DNA of 49,812 nucleotides from Chloroflexota bacterium (GCA_005889475.1 VBGT01000056.1:25176-74987), one strand, 5' to 3'; numbered from the stretch's first letter, positions 1 to 9,736 are shown. Notes: a model not told the origin generated them from the sequence alone. Made by a program: numbers and translations.

Positions 1-1
1 C

Positions 2-151
2 GAGACGGCCGCGCTGCGTGACCTCGACGATCGCCTACGCGGCGTCCCGAAGCCCGGCAGTACCCGGCTGGATGAGCTGCGACGGCGCATGCGGCTCGCG
101 TACATCGAGGGGGCAGAGGAGTACCGCGGATCCACACCAGACGCGGGCTGA
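2..151 (+). CDS. C-terminal fragment of an unknown protein
   Basis: The frame is open from the window edge and ends in TGA at 149-151, giving 49 residues rich in Arg, Glu and Leu (it contains RLDELRRRMRLAYIEGAEEY). The codons use G or C at most third positions, as real genes here do. The fragment looks helical and charged. I do not recognise a family, and the start lies outside the window. It is followed by a short gap and the oppositely oriented tRNA-His gene. Confidence 0.5.
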   Translation, partial: ETAALRDLDDRLRGVPKPGSTRLDELRRRMRLAYIEGAEEYRGSTPDAG

Positions 152-258
152 CTGACGCAGAATTGACGGCGGTCCTACCTCGGTTTCCTCACGAATGAGA
201 GCACCGGCAACCCACTAATCCTGGTGCAGCAACCGGTGCAGCAACGGCAAGACGAATA

Positions 259-278
259 GAGGCCCCGCGAGGGGTCTC
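259..278 (-). terminator. Weak hairpin downstream of tRNA-His
   Basis: An 8-bp stem (259-266 with 271-278, one G-T/A-C position) closes a 4-base loop about 26 bases past the 3' end of tRNA-His. Only a weak T-rich tail (TATTCGTCTT) follows on the minus strand, so this is a possible rather than a clear terminator. Confidence 0.3.
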
Positions 279-304
279 CCCGGTGCTGGTCCGGATCGAG
301 AGCT

Positions 305-381
305 TGGGGTGGCCTATGGGGGTCGAACCCATAACCTTCGGATCCACAATCCGATGCTCTGCCGGTTGAGCTAAGGCCACC
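305..381 (-). tRNA. tRNA-His (anticodon GTG)
   Basis: The reverse complement folds into a full cloverleaf. The acceptor arm is 8 bp with the extra G(-1) paired to C73, the hallmark of tRNA-His. The D arm is GCTC/GAGC. The anticodon stem is TCGGA/TCCGA with loop TTGTGGA, so the anticodon is GTG. The T arm is ATGGG/CCCAT with loop TTCGACC. CCA is encoded at 307-305. The sequence is standard and intact. No integrase or attachment-site duplication is visible nearby. Confidence 0.97.
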
Positions 382-448
382 GCGGGTCGCGTGCTCCGAC
401 CGGCCGAGCGATCGACCGGGAGCCCGCGGGCGCCCCGGAGTGTACCCG

Positions 449-1642
449 TTACGAGCGTGCGGCCTCGAGCGGGTTCTTGCCCGATGTGCGGAAGCTCGGA
501 CTGGCCTCGCGAGCGCGAATCGAGAAGCGATCGTCGGGCGGCGCGAGCTCCGCGGCGGCCTGCGAATCACCGGTCACCAGCGCGCTCAGGAACTCGCCGA
601 TGATCGGGCCGTGCTTGAAGGCGTGGCCCGTCCCGCCGCCGGCGATCCACGTGTCGCCCAGGCGCGAGTGCCGGTCGATGACGAAGTTGGCGTCGGGCGT
701 GACCTCGTAGAAACAGGTCCAGCGCCTGACCACGGGCTGGTCAGCGAGGCCCGGGAAGCGCGTGCGCAGGATCCTCCGCGACGCCTCGACGGTCGACTCG
801 GCGACCTCGCGGGCCGACTCGTCCGGCCGCTCGACCGGCCCGAGCCAGTCGGGGCAAGCCTTCGCCGCGACGCCGTCGAAGGTCGGGAAGCCGTAGAACG
901 AGCCCTCGAAGTCGATCCACACCGGCAGCGATCGCGGCCCGTAGCGGCTGTCGCCGGCGGGCACGGCGAAATGCAGCACGTCCTGGCGGTGGGCGACGAT
1001 CAGCTCGTCGAGCGCCGCCGGGAACAGGTCGGGTAGCCACGGCCCGCAGGCGAACACGAAGGCATCCGCCTCGAGCGTTCGACCGTCGTCGAGCCTGACC
1101 CGCCCGATCGCGTCACGGGCCTCGGCGACCGGGCCAGGCACGCGGCCGACGACGACGGTCCCGCCCTCGGCCTCGAACCGCTCGACGATGGCGACGACCC
1201 CGGCATTCGCGAACAGGGCGCCGCCCTCGGGCTCGAACAGCGCCCAGGGCACGCCCGCGGGATTCAGCACTGGAATGCGGCGGGCAAGGTCGTCCGGGGT
1301 CCAGCACTCCATCGGGATGCCCAGGCTGCCGCAGGACACGAGCGAGTCGGCCTCGAACGTCTGCTGCTCGCTCGCGAGCCACACCACGCCGGCCGGCTCG
1401 AACAGCTTCGTCCCGGCGGCGCTCTCGAGTTCCCGCCACTGCGCAAGCGCGCGCCGCTGCCAGCGCGGGTAGTGGGTATCCGACCCGTGGCTGCTCCGGG
1501 TGATCCGCGACTCGTCACCGGACGACCCCAGCCGGTTGCCCGGCCCGTACCGGTCGACGAGCGTGACCTCGTGCCCGCGGCGGCGCAGCCACAGCGCGGT
1601 CCACGCGCCCATGACCCCGGCACCCACGACGACCGCTCGCAT
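449..1642 (-). CDS. FAD-dependent amine oxidoreductase (sarcosine oxidase / DAO family)
   Basis: This 397-residue protein starts MRAVVVGAGVMGAWTALWL, a Rossmann dinucleotide-binding GxGxxG motif at residues 7-12. It then has an E/D-type VTLVDRYGPG segment that resembles monomeric sarcosine oxidase and N-methyltryptophan oxidase. The C-terminal part has GDTWIAGGGTGHAFKHGP, the usual FAD-closing GGxxGHGFK-like region of the DAO family. Length is typical for MSOX/SolA enzymes, which oxidise N-methyl amino acids and transfer electrons to O2. The substrate cannot be read from sequence. The start is fixed by the GxGxxG position and by a TACGAT hexamer 7 bases upstream, which suggests a leaderless mRNA. 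The gene is divergent from the CAP-domain gene. Confidence 0.85.
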   Translation of the reverse strand: MRAVVVGAGVMGAWTALWLRRRGHEVTLVDRYGPGNRLGSSGDESRITRSSHGSDTHYPRWQRRALAQWRELESAAGTKLFEPAGVVWLASEQQTFEADSLVSCGSLGIPMECWTPDDLARRIPVLNPAGVPWALFEPEGGALFANAGVVAIVERFEAEGGTVVVGRVPGPVAEARDAIGRVRLDDGRTLEADAFVFACGPWLPDLFPAALDELIVAHRQDVLHFAVPAGDSRYGPRSLPVWIDFEGSFYGFPTFDGVAAKACPDWLGPVERPDESAREVAESTVEASRRILRTRFPGLADQPVVRRWTCFYEVTPDANFVIDRHSRLGDTWIAGGGTGHAFKHGPIIGEFLSALVTGDSQAAAELAPPDDRFSIRAREASPSFRTSGKNPLEAARS

Positions 1643-1649
1643 CCAGTCG

Positions 1650-1655
1650 ATCGTA
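1650..1655 (-). promoter_or_regulatory. -10 element TACGAT of the FAD oxidoreductase gene
   Basis: TACGAT on the minus strand ends 7 bases before the ATG at 1642. There is no Shine-Dalgarno sequence between them. The same hexamer and spacing recur before other genes in this window, which is the basis for calling it a leaderless promoter. Confidence 0.55.
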
Positions 1656-1683
1656 TCGGCTCCGGGCGGGATGCCACGGGCGG

Positions 1684-1723
1684 GGTGCGGTCTTGTGGGG
1701 ACGCGGGCTGGTGCGGTCTTGTG
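1684..1723. repeat. Two 14-bp direct repeats in a divergent promoter region
   Basis: GGTGCGGTCTTGTG occurs at 1684-1697 and again at 1710-1723, 26 bases start to start, between the divergent FAD oxidoreductase and CAP-protein genes. The spacing is about 2.5 helical turns. It could be a paired regulator site or a small duplication. Confidence 0.5.
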
Positions 1724-1864
1724 CGGAGCGCTGTGGCTCGTGGTACCGCCGGGCAGATCGGTCGGGACCATGGAGCCGGGGTTCGGGCTACGGGCTCCGG
1801 GCACAGTCGAGCGAGATGGGCGAGGCCGTGCCCCGCACTCGCCCGAGCGCTCGTGCAGGAGCTG

Positions 1865-2823
1865 ATGGACAAGCTGACGACCCGACCTCGCCGCCCGCGC
1901 CGCGCGCTCAGCGGTGTGCCGCTCGGCATCGCGATCGCCGTCGCCGCGCTCGTGGCGGTCGCCTCGCCGGGCATCGTCCTCGCCTGGACCAACTACTCGT
2001 TCTCGTCGAGCAGCGAGAGCGAGATGTTGACGCTGATCAATCAGGCCCGGGCGGCCAACGGCCTTCCCGCGCTCCAGGTCAGCAGCGCCCTCCACAACGT
2101 CGCGCGCTGGCGGTCGAAGGACATGTATGACCGCCACTACTTCGCCCACGACATCCCGAGGCCGCCCGGCGGCAACGTCTTCAACGAGCTCAACCGCCGC
2201 GGCGTCTGCTACAAGTCCGCCGGCGAGAACATCGGCATCAACAACTTCCCCGACGACGTCGCCACCCAGACGCTGTTCAACGGCTGGATGAACTCGTCGG
2301 GCCACCGTGCGCTGATCCTGAGCAGGGACTTCAAGCGCATCGGCATCGGCGCCTTCAAGGGCTCGGGCTCTTCCCCCGACCACATCTGGACCGCGGTCTT
2401 CATCAACCCGTGCTCGACCGCAACGCCGAAGCCGACCCCCAAGCCGACCCCGAAGCCGACCCCGAAGCCGCCGAAGGCCACACCCCGACCGACCCACAAC
2501 AACAGTGTGGCGGCGCCGACGCCGCCTCCCACCGCCAGGCCGACGCCCGAGCCGACACCCGTGATCACGCCTGATCCCGAGGACCTCCTCCCGACCGCGG
2601 GCCACGACGCGCTGTGGCTCGCCTGGATGCAGGACGACGGCTTCGACGCCGGCATCCTGTCCGCGCCCGACGGCAGTGGCGCGGCGGCGCCCGAATCGCC
2701 CGGCGGCGGCGACGGCTCGACCGTCGCTGACGACGGTTCCCTCCAGGTGATCGAGCCGCTGCCCACCTCGGGCCTGCTCGACGCCATCGTCGGCGACGTT
2801 GTCGCCTCATTCCTGGGGAAGTG

Positions 2824-2824
<1 letters not shown>
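1865..2824 (+). CDS. Secreted CAP-domain (SCP/PR-1-like) protein with Pro-Thr stalk
   Basis: 319 residues. Residues 1-13 are basic and 17-41 are hydrophobic (GIAIAVAALVAVASPGIVLA), a signal peptide or N-terminal anchor. A CAP domain follows at about 50-185, with LINQARAANGLPALQ, the His-bearing WRSKDMYDRHYFAHD, SAGENIG and SGHRALIL. It then has a low-complexity TPKPTPKPT stretch (about 187-205; 12-base DNA repeat near 2423-2470), typical of a wall-spanning linker, and an acidic C-terminus. Bacterial CAP proteins (YkwD-like) are extracytoplasmic with mostly unknown substrates. AGGAG lies just before the ATG. The stop overlaps the start of the ABC ATPase gene (TGATG), so the two are probably co-translated. 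Confidence 0.85.
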
Positions 2825-3702
<878 letters not shown>

Positions 3703-3707
3703 CTCCG

Positions 3708-6209
3708 GTGGGCATCGACCGCCTCGCGTGGCGAACGCTCGTCGCGCGTCCCCTTCGCTCGCTCCTGACCGTCGCCGGAATCGCCCTCGGCGTGGCGGTC
3801 CTGTGTGCCTCGCTCACCCTCGGGGCGGCGCTCGACGCCGCTGTCGACCGGACGGTCCGTGACATGGTCGGGCACGCCGACCTGCGGGTCTCCGGCTTCG
3901 TCGAAGGCGGCCTCTCCGAGGCAGCCGTCTCGAAGATCGTCGGGACCGCCGGCGTCTTCGACGCGGCCCCGGTCGTCGAGCACAAGACCTTCCCGACGAG
4001 CTCGCCCGGTGGCGGTGCGTCGGACGCCATCACGGTCCTCGGCATCGACCCGACGTCGTACCTGCGATTGCACGACCTGCCGCTCGAGGCCGGGACCATG
4101 CTCGACCGGACCGATGAGTCGGTCGCCCTCGTCAGCCGCGAGCTCGCCGACGAGGACGGCTACGGCGTCGGCAGCCGCCTGGCCCTGCTCGGTGCCGGCG
4201 GGCTGACCGAGCTGCGCATCGTCGGGATCCTGCCCGGCTTCGGGCCGGTTGCCGGGACGGGCCGGACGGCCGTGATCCCGATCGACGTCGCCCGCCACGC
4301 GTTCGCGACCGCGGGCGCGAACCACGTCGACCTGGCGCTTGCGCCGGGCTCGACATCCGCCGTCACCAACCGGCTCGCCAGCACGATGACCGAGCCATAC
4401 GTGCTCGCCGCGCCGGCCGACATCGCGCGCAACCTGCGGGCGTCGTCGGCGACCTTCCAGGGCATGGCGGCGCTCGTCGCCGCGATCGTCCTGTTCGTCG
4501 GTGCCTTCCTCATCGTCAACACGCTGTCGATGACGGTCGGCGAGCGCGCCCGCGAAGTCGGGCTGCTCCGCGCCGCGGGCGCGACGCGAGCGCAGCTCGG
4601 TCGGTTCGTCTTCAGTGGCGCGCTCGTCCTCGGCCTGGCCGGTGCGGGCCTCGGCGTGGTCCTGGGCTGGCTCATGGCCGTGCTCATGGCCGGCGCGGTC
4701 AGCGACGCCACCGGCCTGTCGGCCGTGGTCACGACCATCGATGCCGGCGGGGCGATCACCGCCGCGACGGTCGGCCTCGGGATCACGATCCTCGCCGCCA
4801 TCGAGCCGGCGCTCGCCGCCGCCCACATCTCGCCGGTCGAGGCGCTCCGTGCCCGGCTCGACCTGCCGAGCGTCCGCCGCGGCCGGCTGACGTGGATCGG
4901 CTTCGTCTTCGTCGTCGTCGCGGCTGTCGCGATGCTCGTCTGGCCGCCGGTCGCAGCCGCCTCCGGCGCGGGCCGCGCCCTTGCCGTCTACGGCGTGCTC
5001 CTCGTGGCGACGATGCTCACGCCGTTCCTGGTCCGTCCACTCGCGCGCCTCCTCGGCTACCCGGTGGGGCTGGTGCTGCGGCTCGAGGCCAGCCTCGCCC
5101 GCGGCTCGCTGGCTCGGGACCGGAGCCGCACCACGCTCACGCTCGGCTCGCTGGTCATCGGCCTGGCCATGATCGTCGCGCTCGGCTGGTCGGCCCAGGC
5201 CGCGCGGGCCGCGGCCTTCGCCTGGCTCGAGGATGTCGTGCCGGGCGACGAAGTCGTCACGTCGATCCGCCCGATCGCGCCGGACGAGGAGGTCGAGGAG
5301 AGTCTCGCCGCCGTGCCCGGCGTCGCGCGCGTGACCCCGATCGCCTCGTTCGACGTTGCCTTCCGGGGCGTGCGCGTCGATGCCGCCGCGATCGTCGGCG
5401 CCGACTTCCTCGACGACGGCCGGTTGACGGCGATCGCCGGAGACCGCGGCGCCGCGCTCACGGCCCTCGACGACGGCGGCACGGCGATCCTGCCGGCCGG
5501 CCTCGCCACGGAGCTCGGCCTTTCGGTCGGCGACACCATGCGCATCCCCGTGGACGCCGGCGCCCATCTCGACCTGCGCGTCGCCGCGATCGTCGAGCGA
5601 TCCATGCCGGGGACCAGCGGCGAGGCGATCCTCGTCGGCTGGAAGGACGCGACGGCGTCGCTCGGCGTCCTCGGCGCCGACGCGTTCGCCGTCCGCTTCC
5701 TCCCCGGGGTGGAGGCCCAGGCCGCACCGGGCCTCCGCGCTGCCGCCAAGTCGCTCGCCCTCGAAGCGAACCCGATCGAGCGCATCCAGGGCGCCGTCGC
5801 GGAGGCGCTCGCCCGGGTCTTCGGCGTCTTCGATGCCCTCGCCTTCGTGGCCGTGATCGTGGCCGCTCTGGGCATCGTCAACACGCTGACCATGGGCGTG
5901 CTCGAGCGCGTCCGCGAGATCGGCGTCCTGCGGGCGATCGGCATGAGCCGCCGCCAGGCGATGCGCATGGTGGTGGTCGAGGCCGCGATCCTCGGCATCG
6001 TCGGCGTGGCCCTCGGGGCCGCGGCCGGCATCGGCGTCGGCGCGCTGCTCCTCCAGCTCGGCGGCGGGCTCGGCCAGCCCGGCGGCGTGCCCTGGCTGCC
6101 GATCGGCGTGGCCGCCGTGCTCGGCCTGGTCCTGCCCGCCATCGCCGCGATCTACCCGGCCCGGGCCGCGGCCCGCGTGTCGATCGTGGAGGCGCTCCAC
6201 TTCGACTGA
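3708..6209 (+). CDS. MacB/FtsX-type ABC transporter permease with two FtsX domains
   Basis: 833 residues starting at GTG. An N-terminal membrane helix (about 17-40) is followed by a periplasmic-core-like domain. The first FtsX domain (about 250-390) includes FLIVNTLSMTVGERAREVGLLRA. Central helices and a second extracytoplasmic domain come next, and the second FtsX domain (about 700-833) includes GIVNTLTMGVLERVREIGVLRAIG. The duplicated permease is typical of Gram-positive and Chloroflexota single-chain exporters where Gram-negatives use LolC/E or MacB dimers. With the adjacent ATPase it should form an exporter of lipoprotein, lipid or peptide cargo; the cargo is unknown. Coupling with the CAP-domain gene hints at cell-envelope work. 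Confidence 0.9.
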   Translation: MGIDRLAWRTLVARPLRSLLTVAGIALGVAVLCASLTLGAALDAAVDRTVRDMVGHADLRVSGFVEGGLSEAAVSKIVGTAGVFDAAPVVEHKTFPTSSPGGGASDAITVLGIDPTSYLRLHDLPLEAGTMLDRTDESVALVSRELADEDGYGVGSRLALLGAGGLTELRIVGILPGFGPVAGTGRTAVIPIDVARHAFATAGANHVDLALAPGSTSAVTNRLASTMTEPYVLAAPADIARNLRASSATFQGMAALVAAIVLFVGAFLIVNTLSMTVGERAREVGLLRAAGATRAQLGRFVFSGALVLGLAGAGLGVVLGWLMAVLMAGAVSDATGLSAVVTTIDAGGAITAATVGLGITILAAIEPALAAAHISPVEALRARLDLPSVRRGRLTWIGFVFVVVAAVAMLVWPPVAAASGAGRALAVYGVLLVATMLTPFLVRPLARLLGYPVGLVLRLEASLARGSLARDRSRTTLTLGSLVIGLAMIVALGWSAQAARAAAFAWLEDVVPGDEVVTSIRPIAPDEEVEESLAAVPGVARVTPIASFDVAFRGVRVDAAAIVGADFLDDGRLTAIAGDRGAALTALDDGGTAILPAGLATELGLSVGDTMRIPVDAGAHLDLRVAAIVERSMPGTSGEAILVGWKDATASLGVLGADAFAVRFLPGVEAQAAPGLRAAAKSLALEANPIERIQGAVAEALARVFGVFDALAFVAVIVAALGIVNTLTMGVLERVREIGVLRAIGMSRRQAMRMVVVEAAILGIVGVALGAAAGIGVGALLLQLGGGLGQPGGVPWLPIGVAAVLGLVLPAIAAIYPARAAARVSIVEALHFD

Positions 6210-6228
6210 CCCGGGGCGGGCCTCTGCT

Positions 6229-6234
6229 AGACTC
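6229..6234 (+). promoter_or_regulatory. -10-like TAGACT upstream of bioY
   Basis: TAGACT lies 20 bases past the permease stop and about 70 bases before the bioY start, in a short gap. No convincing -35 box is visible. This gene, unlike many here, has a strong Shine-Dalgarno sequence, so the RNA would carry a leader. Confidence 0.35.
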
Positions 6235-6303
6235 GACCCGCCTGCGAACGCCCCCCAGCCCGTTCGCGCACGAAGGTCGCCCGTGCCGCGGAGGAGGTCC
6301 GGA

Positions 6304-6951
6304 ATGACGATCGGCATGCCGCGAATCGATCGCCTGCCCGCCCAGGAGCGCGGCCTGACCGTCGGCGATTTCCTCGTCCCGATCCGGATCTCCGAGCGCC
6401 TCCACACCCGGGCACGACACCTGGCCCTCATCCTCATCGGCACGGCCCTGATCGTGCTGTGCGCGAGGGTCTCCTTCTACGTCGGCGGCAACCCGGTGCC
6501 GTTCACCGGCCAGACCTTCGGCGTCCTGCTCACGGCCGGGGCGCTCGGCTTCCGCCGCGGCGTCGCCTCGATGCTCCTCTACCTCGCCCTCGGCATCGCC
6601 GGCTTCGCGGTCTTCGCGGACCAGAAGCACGGTCTCGACGTCGTGCTCGGGGCGACGGGCGGCTACCTGATCGGGTTCGTCGTCGCCTCCGCGATCGTCG
6701 GCCGGCTGGCTGAGCTCGGCTGGGACCGCACGATCCTCGGCGCGATCGGGGCCATGCTCATCGGCAGCGTCGTGATCTACGCGATCGGCGTGCCCTGGCT
6801 CGCCTACGTCGGGTACGGCGGCGACTTCAGCAAGGCCATCGCCAATGGCCTGGTGCCGTTCCTCCTGTGGGACGCGATCAAGCTGGCGCTCGCCGCTGCG
6901 GCGTTCCCGGCGGCGTGGTGGTTCGTCGGCCGCCGGCCGGGCGACCGGTAG
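6304..6951 (+). CDS. bioY: BioY, substrate-binding component of a biotin ECF transporter
   Basis: 215 residues. It matches BioY in its six-helix hydrophobic pattern and in the segment VGGNPVPFTGQTFGVLLTAGALG, equivalent to the conserved PVPxTxQTF region. It ends with a family-typical GLVPFLLWDAIKLALAAA helix. BioY binds biotin in the membrane and works alone or with EcfA/EcfT, which are not in the window. GAGGAGGT at 6291-6298 sits 5 bases before the ATG at 6304, so this start is preferred over an upstream in-frame ATG at 6283. No biotin operator or riboswitch was recognised. Confidence 0.93.
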   Translation: MTIGMPRIDRLPAQERGLTVGDFLVPIRISERLHTRARHLALILIGTALIVLCARVSFYVGGNPVPFTGQTFGVLLTAGALGFRRGVASMLLYLALGIAGFAVFADQKHGLDVVLGATGGYLIGFVVASAIVGRLAELGWDRTILGAIGAMLIGSVVIYAIGVPWLAYVGYGGDFSKAIANGLVPFLLWDAIKLALAAAAFPAAWWFVGRRPGDR

Positions 6952-6989
6952 GACCCGCAGCCACGGAGGCGAGGACCGCCGCTCCCGGC

Positions 6990-7913
6990 ATGCTCTCGGC
7001 GATCGAAGTCGTCGACGGCGGGCTGTACGGCCCCGCCAGCGAGGCGTGGCGGCTCAACCGCGAGGCGATGCTCCTGCTCGGCGCGGGCCCGCGGGCGCTG
7101 TTGCTCCAGATCGCGCATCCGCTGGTCGCCGTGGGCGTTGCAGAGCACTCGGACTTTCGCAGCGACCCGTGGGCGCGCCTCTCCGGGACGCTCCGGTCCT
7201 ACCTGCGAATCGTCTACGGGACCGCCGATGCGGCCCGCGGCGAGATCCGCCGCCTGGGCGAGCTGCACCGCGGCATCCGGGGCCGGGTCGTCGACCCGAG
7301 CGCGTGCCGCCACCACCGACGGCGGTACAGCGCGCTCGACCCGGACCTCTCGCTGTGGGTCCACGCGACCCTCGTCGACTCGACGATCGCGGCCTACGAC
7401 GCGTGGATCGAGCCGCTCTCGCGCGAGGAGCGGTCGCGGTATTACGAGGAGACACTGCCCGTCGGTCGAGCGTTCGGCATCCCGGCGTGGAAGCTACCCT
7501 CGGACCTCGACGCCTTCGAGGCGTACCTGGACCACATGCTCGGGCCCGCCGGCCCGATCGAGGTCGGCGACCTCGCGCGCGAGCTCGCCGAGGGCATCCT
7601 GCATCCGCCCCTCGGCCCTGCGATCGCCGCCGCGGGCTGGCCGTTCACCCGGCTCGCGCCCGCGGCCGATGCGATCTCGCCCCGCGCCTACGCGTGGCTG
7701 TTCTGGCCCTCGATCGGGTTGCTGCCCGCGACCGTCCGCGAGGGCTACGGCTTCCCGTGGGGGCTCCGCCATCGGGTCGTGTCGACCTGGCTCGTCGCGA
7801 CATGGGAGGCATGGCGGCCGATGCTCCCGCCGTCGTTCCGCCAGATGCCCCAGGCCCTCCGCGCCGACCGACGCGTGGGTGCCGGCCCGCAGAGCGGCCT
7901 GATCGGGGCCTGA
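6990..7913 (+). CDS. Oxygenase MpaB / DUF2236 (Lcp-like) family protein
   Basis: 307 residues. It has the DUF2236 pattern: EAMLLLGAGPRALLLQIAHPLVAVGVAEHSDF near the N-terminus (a family His is in the AHP segment), then WARLSGTLRSYLRIVYG, and a central LSLWVHATLVDSTIAAYD with a second conserved His. The superfamily includes latex-clearing protein and fungal MpaB, haem-dependent oxygenases that cleave C=C bonds, but most bacterial members have no known substrate. It lies 38 bases after bioY on the same strand. There is no signal peptide, so a cytoplasmic location is likely. The role is family-level only. Confidence 0.85.
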   Translation: MLSAIEVVDGGLYGPASEAWRLNREAMLLLGAGPRALLLQIAHPLVAVGVAEHSDFRSDPWARLSGTLRSYLRIVYGTADAARGEIRRLGELHRGIRGRVVDPSACRHHRRRYSALDPDLSLWVHATLVDSTIAAYDAWIEPLSREERSRYYEETLPVGRAFGIPAWKLPSDLDAFEAYLDHMLGPAGPIEVGDLARELAEGILHPPLGPAIAAAGWPFTRLAPAADAISPRAYAWLFWPSIGLLPATVREGYGFPWGLRHRVVSTWLVATWEAWRPMLPPSFRQMPQALRADRRVGAGPQSGLIGA

Positions 7914-7962
7914 TCGCGCAGGCGCACCTGGCGCGTGCCCGCGCACCCGCGCGATCGCCGCG

Positions 7963-7968
7963 TACGAT
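7963..7968 (+). promoter_or_regulatory. -10 element TACGAT of the GlcD-type oxidase gene
   Basis: TACGAT ends 7 bases before ATG 7976 and no Shine-Dalgarno intervenes. This is the same hexamer and spacing as at 1650-1655 and 37616-37621. Confidence 0.55.
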
Positions 7969-7975
7969 CTCCTCG

Positions 7976-9364
7976 ATGCAGACCGCGACGGCCATCGATG
8001 CGCTGCTCGCCGACGTCCGCGCCGAGCTGCCCCAGCTCCGGCTCCTGACCGACGTCGCGGATCGCGAGAGCTATCGCCTGGACGAGACCGCCTACCTGGC
8101 GGCGGGCCTGCCCGGTGCGGTCGTCCTGCCAACGGAAACGGCAGAGGTCGCCGCGCTGCTGCGGCTCGCGTCGCGCCACCGTGTCGCGGTGGTCCCGCGC
8201 GGCGCCGGCACCGGCCTGTCCGGTGGCGCGGCCGGCATCGAGGGGGCGCTCACGATCGCGGTGACCCGGATGAACCGGATCGTCGAGATCGACCGCGACA
8301 ACCTGTGCGTCGTCACCCAGCCCGGGGTGATCAACGCCGAGCTCAAGGCGGCCGTGGCGGCGGAGGGCCTGTTCTACCCGCCGGACCCGGCGAGCTACGA
8401 GTCGTGCTCGATCGGCGGCAACCTGGGCACCAACGCGGGCGGCCTGTGCTGCGTCAAGTACGGCCAGACCCGCGACTGGGTGCTCGGGCTGGAGGTCGTC
8501 CTCGCCGACGGGAGCGTGATCCGCACCGGCGGCCGAACGGTGAAGGACACGGCCGGCTACTCGCTCACGCACCTGTTCGTCGGGAGCCAGGGCACGCTCG
8601 GGATCATCACCGAGGCGACGCTCCGGCTGCGGCCGCTGCCCGGCCCGCGCGCGACGATGCTCGCCTTCTTCGGCTCGCTCGAGGCTGCCGGCGCGGCGGT
8701 GGCCGCAATGACTCGGGCAGGGATCGTCCCGGTCACGCTCGAGCTGCTCGACCACGAGACGATCCTGGCGGTCGACGACGCCCACAACCTCGGCCTGGAG
8801 CGGGACGCCGCGGCGATGCTGCTGGTCGAATCCGACGCGCCGGGCGCCGCGGCGACGGGCGAGCTGGACGAGGCGGAAGCGGCGATACGCGCCGCCGGCG
8901 CGACCTCGATCGTGCGCGCCGCCGACGCGACCGAGGCCGACTGGCTGCGCCAGGCACGCCGGCTCGCCCTGCGCGCGCTCGAGCGCCAGGGCACGGTGCG
9001 GATGGAGGACGTGGGCGTGCCCCGGGCGCGCGTGCCGCAGCTGCTCACGGCGATCGAGCGGATCGCGGCGGCACACGGTGTGCGCTGTGCGACATTCGGG
9101 CACGCCGGCGACGGCAACCTCCATCCGAACCTGATCTTCGCGCGCGACGACCCCGAGGCCGAACGGCTCACACAGATCGTCCGGGACGAGATCTTCCAGG
9201 CGGCGCTCGATCTCGGCGGCACCGTCACCGCCGAGCACGGGATCGGCGCCGCACGGCGCGAATGGCTGCCCATCCAGCGCGGCGAGGGCGCGGTGGCGGC
9301 GATGCGCTCGATCAAGGCGGCGCTCGATCCGCTGGGCATCCTCAACCCGGGCCGCGTGCTCTGA
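7976..9364 (+). CDS. FAD-linked 2-hydroxy-acid oxidase, GlcD type
   Basis: 462 residues. The N-terminal PCMH-type FAD-binding domain (about 35-215) carries VVPRGAGTGLSGGAAG, SIGGNLGTNAGGLCCVKYG and GSQGTLGIITEATLRL. The C-terminal FAD-oxidase domain has FGHAGDGNLHPNLIF and TAEHGIGAARREWL, the signature of glycolate oxidase GlcD and D-lactate dehydrogenase enzymes. The reaction is oxidation of a 2-hydroxy acid to a 2-oxo acid (glycolate to glyoxylate if GlcD). GlcE/GlcF partners are absent, so D-lactate or D-2-hydroxyglutarate are also possible. Malate synthase, which consumes glyoxylate, lies 9.5 kb downstream. A TACGAT box 7 bases upstream supports this start. Confidence 0.9.
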   Translation: MQTATAIDALLADVRAELPQLRLLTDVADRESYRLDETAYLAAGLPGAVVLPTETAEVAALLRLASRHRVAVVPRGAGTGLSGGAAGIEGALTIAVTRMNRIVEIDRDNLCVVTQPGVINAELKAAVAAEGLFYPPDPASYESCSIGGNLGTNAGGLCCVKYGQTRDWVLGLEVVLADGSVIRTGGRTVKDTAGYSLTHLFVGSQGTLGIITEATLRLRPLPGPRATMLAFFGSLEAAGAAVAAMTRAGIVPVTLELLDHETILAVDDAHNLGLERDAAAMLLVESDAPGAAATGELDEAEAAIRAAGATSIVRAADATEADWLRQARRLALRALERQGTVRMEDVGVPRARVPQLLTAIERIAAAHGVRCATFGHAGDGNLHPNLIFARDDPEAERLTQIVRDEIFQAALDLGGTVTAEHGIGAARREWLPIQRGEGAVAAMRSIKAALDPLGILNPGRVL

Positions 9365-9468
9365 CGCTCGACGCTCGGATGGGAAGCGGAGAATCGCCAG
9401 ATCGGCGATAATGAGCGGCCCCGGTGCCGCGTCCCCGAAGCGGCCCGACATGCCCAGGAGCCCATCCT

Positions 9469-9672
9469 TTGAACGGCCGTCCACTGTCCCTGACCCGCCC
9501 CGCCAACCGCACCGGCGAGCCCGAGCCGCTGCGCCACGTCATCGACCAGTACAAGCACCGCGAGCAGACGATCACCTGCGTGTGCGGTTGGCATGGCAGC
9601 TGTGCCACGAACTCGACCGGCGGGTCGGACTGGACGACGCATCTGAACCAGTTCCGCACCAAGCGCAAGTAG
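9469..9672 (+). CDS. Small Cys-containing protein of unknown function
   Basis: A TTG start at 9469 is preceded by AGGAG at 9456-9460 (8-base spacing) and gives 67 residues; an in-frame ATG at 9424 would add 15 Pro-rich residues. The core TCVCGWHGSC holds three cysteines and a histidine, like half of a zinc ribbon, followed by SDWTTHLNQF. A GATAAT hexamer at 9407-9412 could be its -10 box. I do not recognise a family. It may bind a metal or nucleic acid, but only the Cys/His spacing supports this. Confidence 0.55.
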   Translation: MNGRPLSLTRPANRTGEPEPLRHVIDQYKHREQTITCVCGWHGSCATNSTGGSDWTTHLNQFRTKRK

Positions 9673-9695
9673 CGCGCGCTGATCCGGCAGCCGGG

Positions 9696-9736
9696 TACGC
9701 CGCTCCCGGCTACGCCGCTCCCGGCTACGCCGCTCC
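9696..9736. repeat. 15-bp tandem repeat, about 2.7 copies
   Basis: The unit TACGCCGCTCCCGGC is perfect at 9696-9710 and 9711-9725, then partial at 9726-9736. It lies just past the stop of the small Cys-rich gene, at the start of a gene-free 319-base interval (9673-9991) between convergent genes. Confidence 0.75.

Noticed and set aside
2-381. Integrated element attached at tRNA-His
   Set aside because: No integrase and no repeat of the tRNA 3' end was found; the genes downstream look chromosomal.
175-570. Frames running through tRNA-His
   Set aside because: They cover the tRNA and have no protein-like pattern.
2423-2470. 12-base repeat as a CRISPR or VNTR element
   Set aside because: It encodes the Pro-Thr-Lys linker of the CAP protein in frame. 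No CRISPR array was seen anywhere in the window.
6235-6303. Riboswitch or BirA site before bioY
   Set aside because: The leader is short and has no recognised aptamer or biotin-operator dyad.
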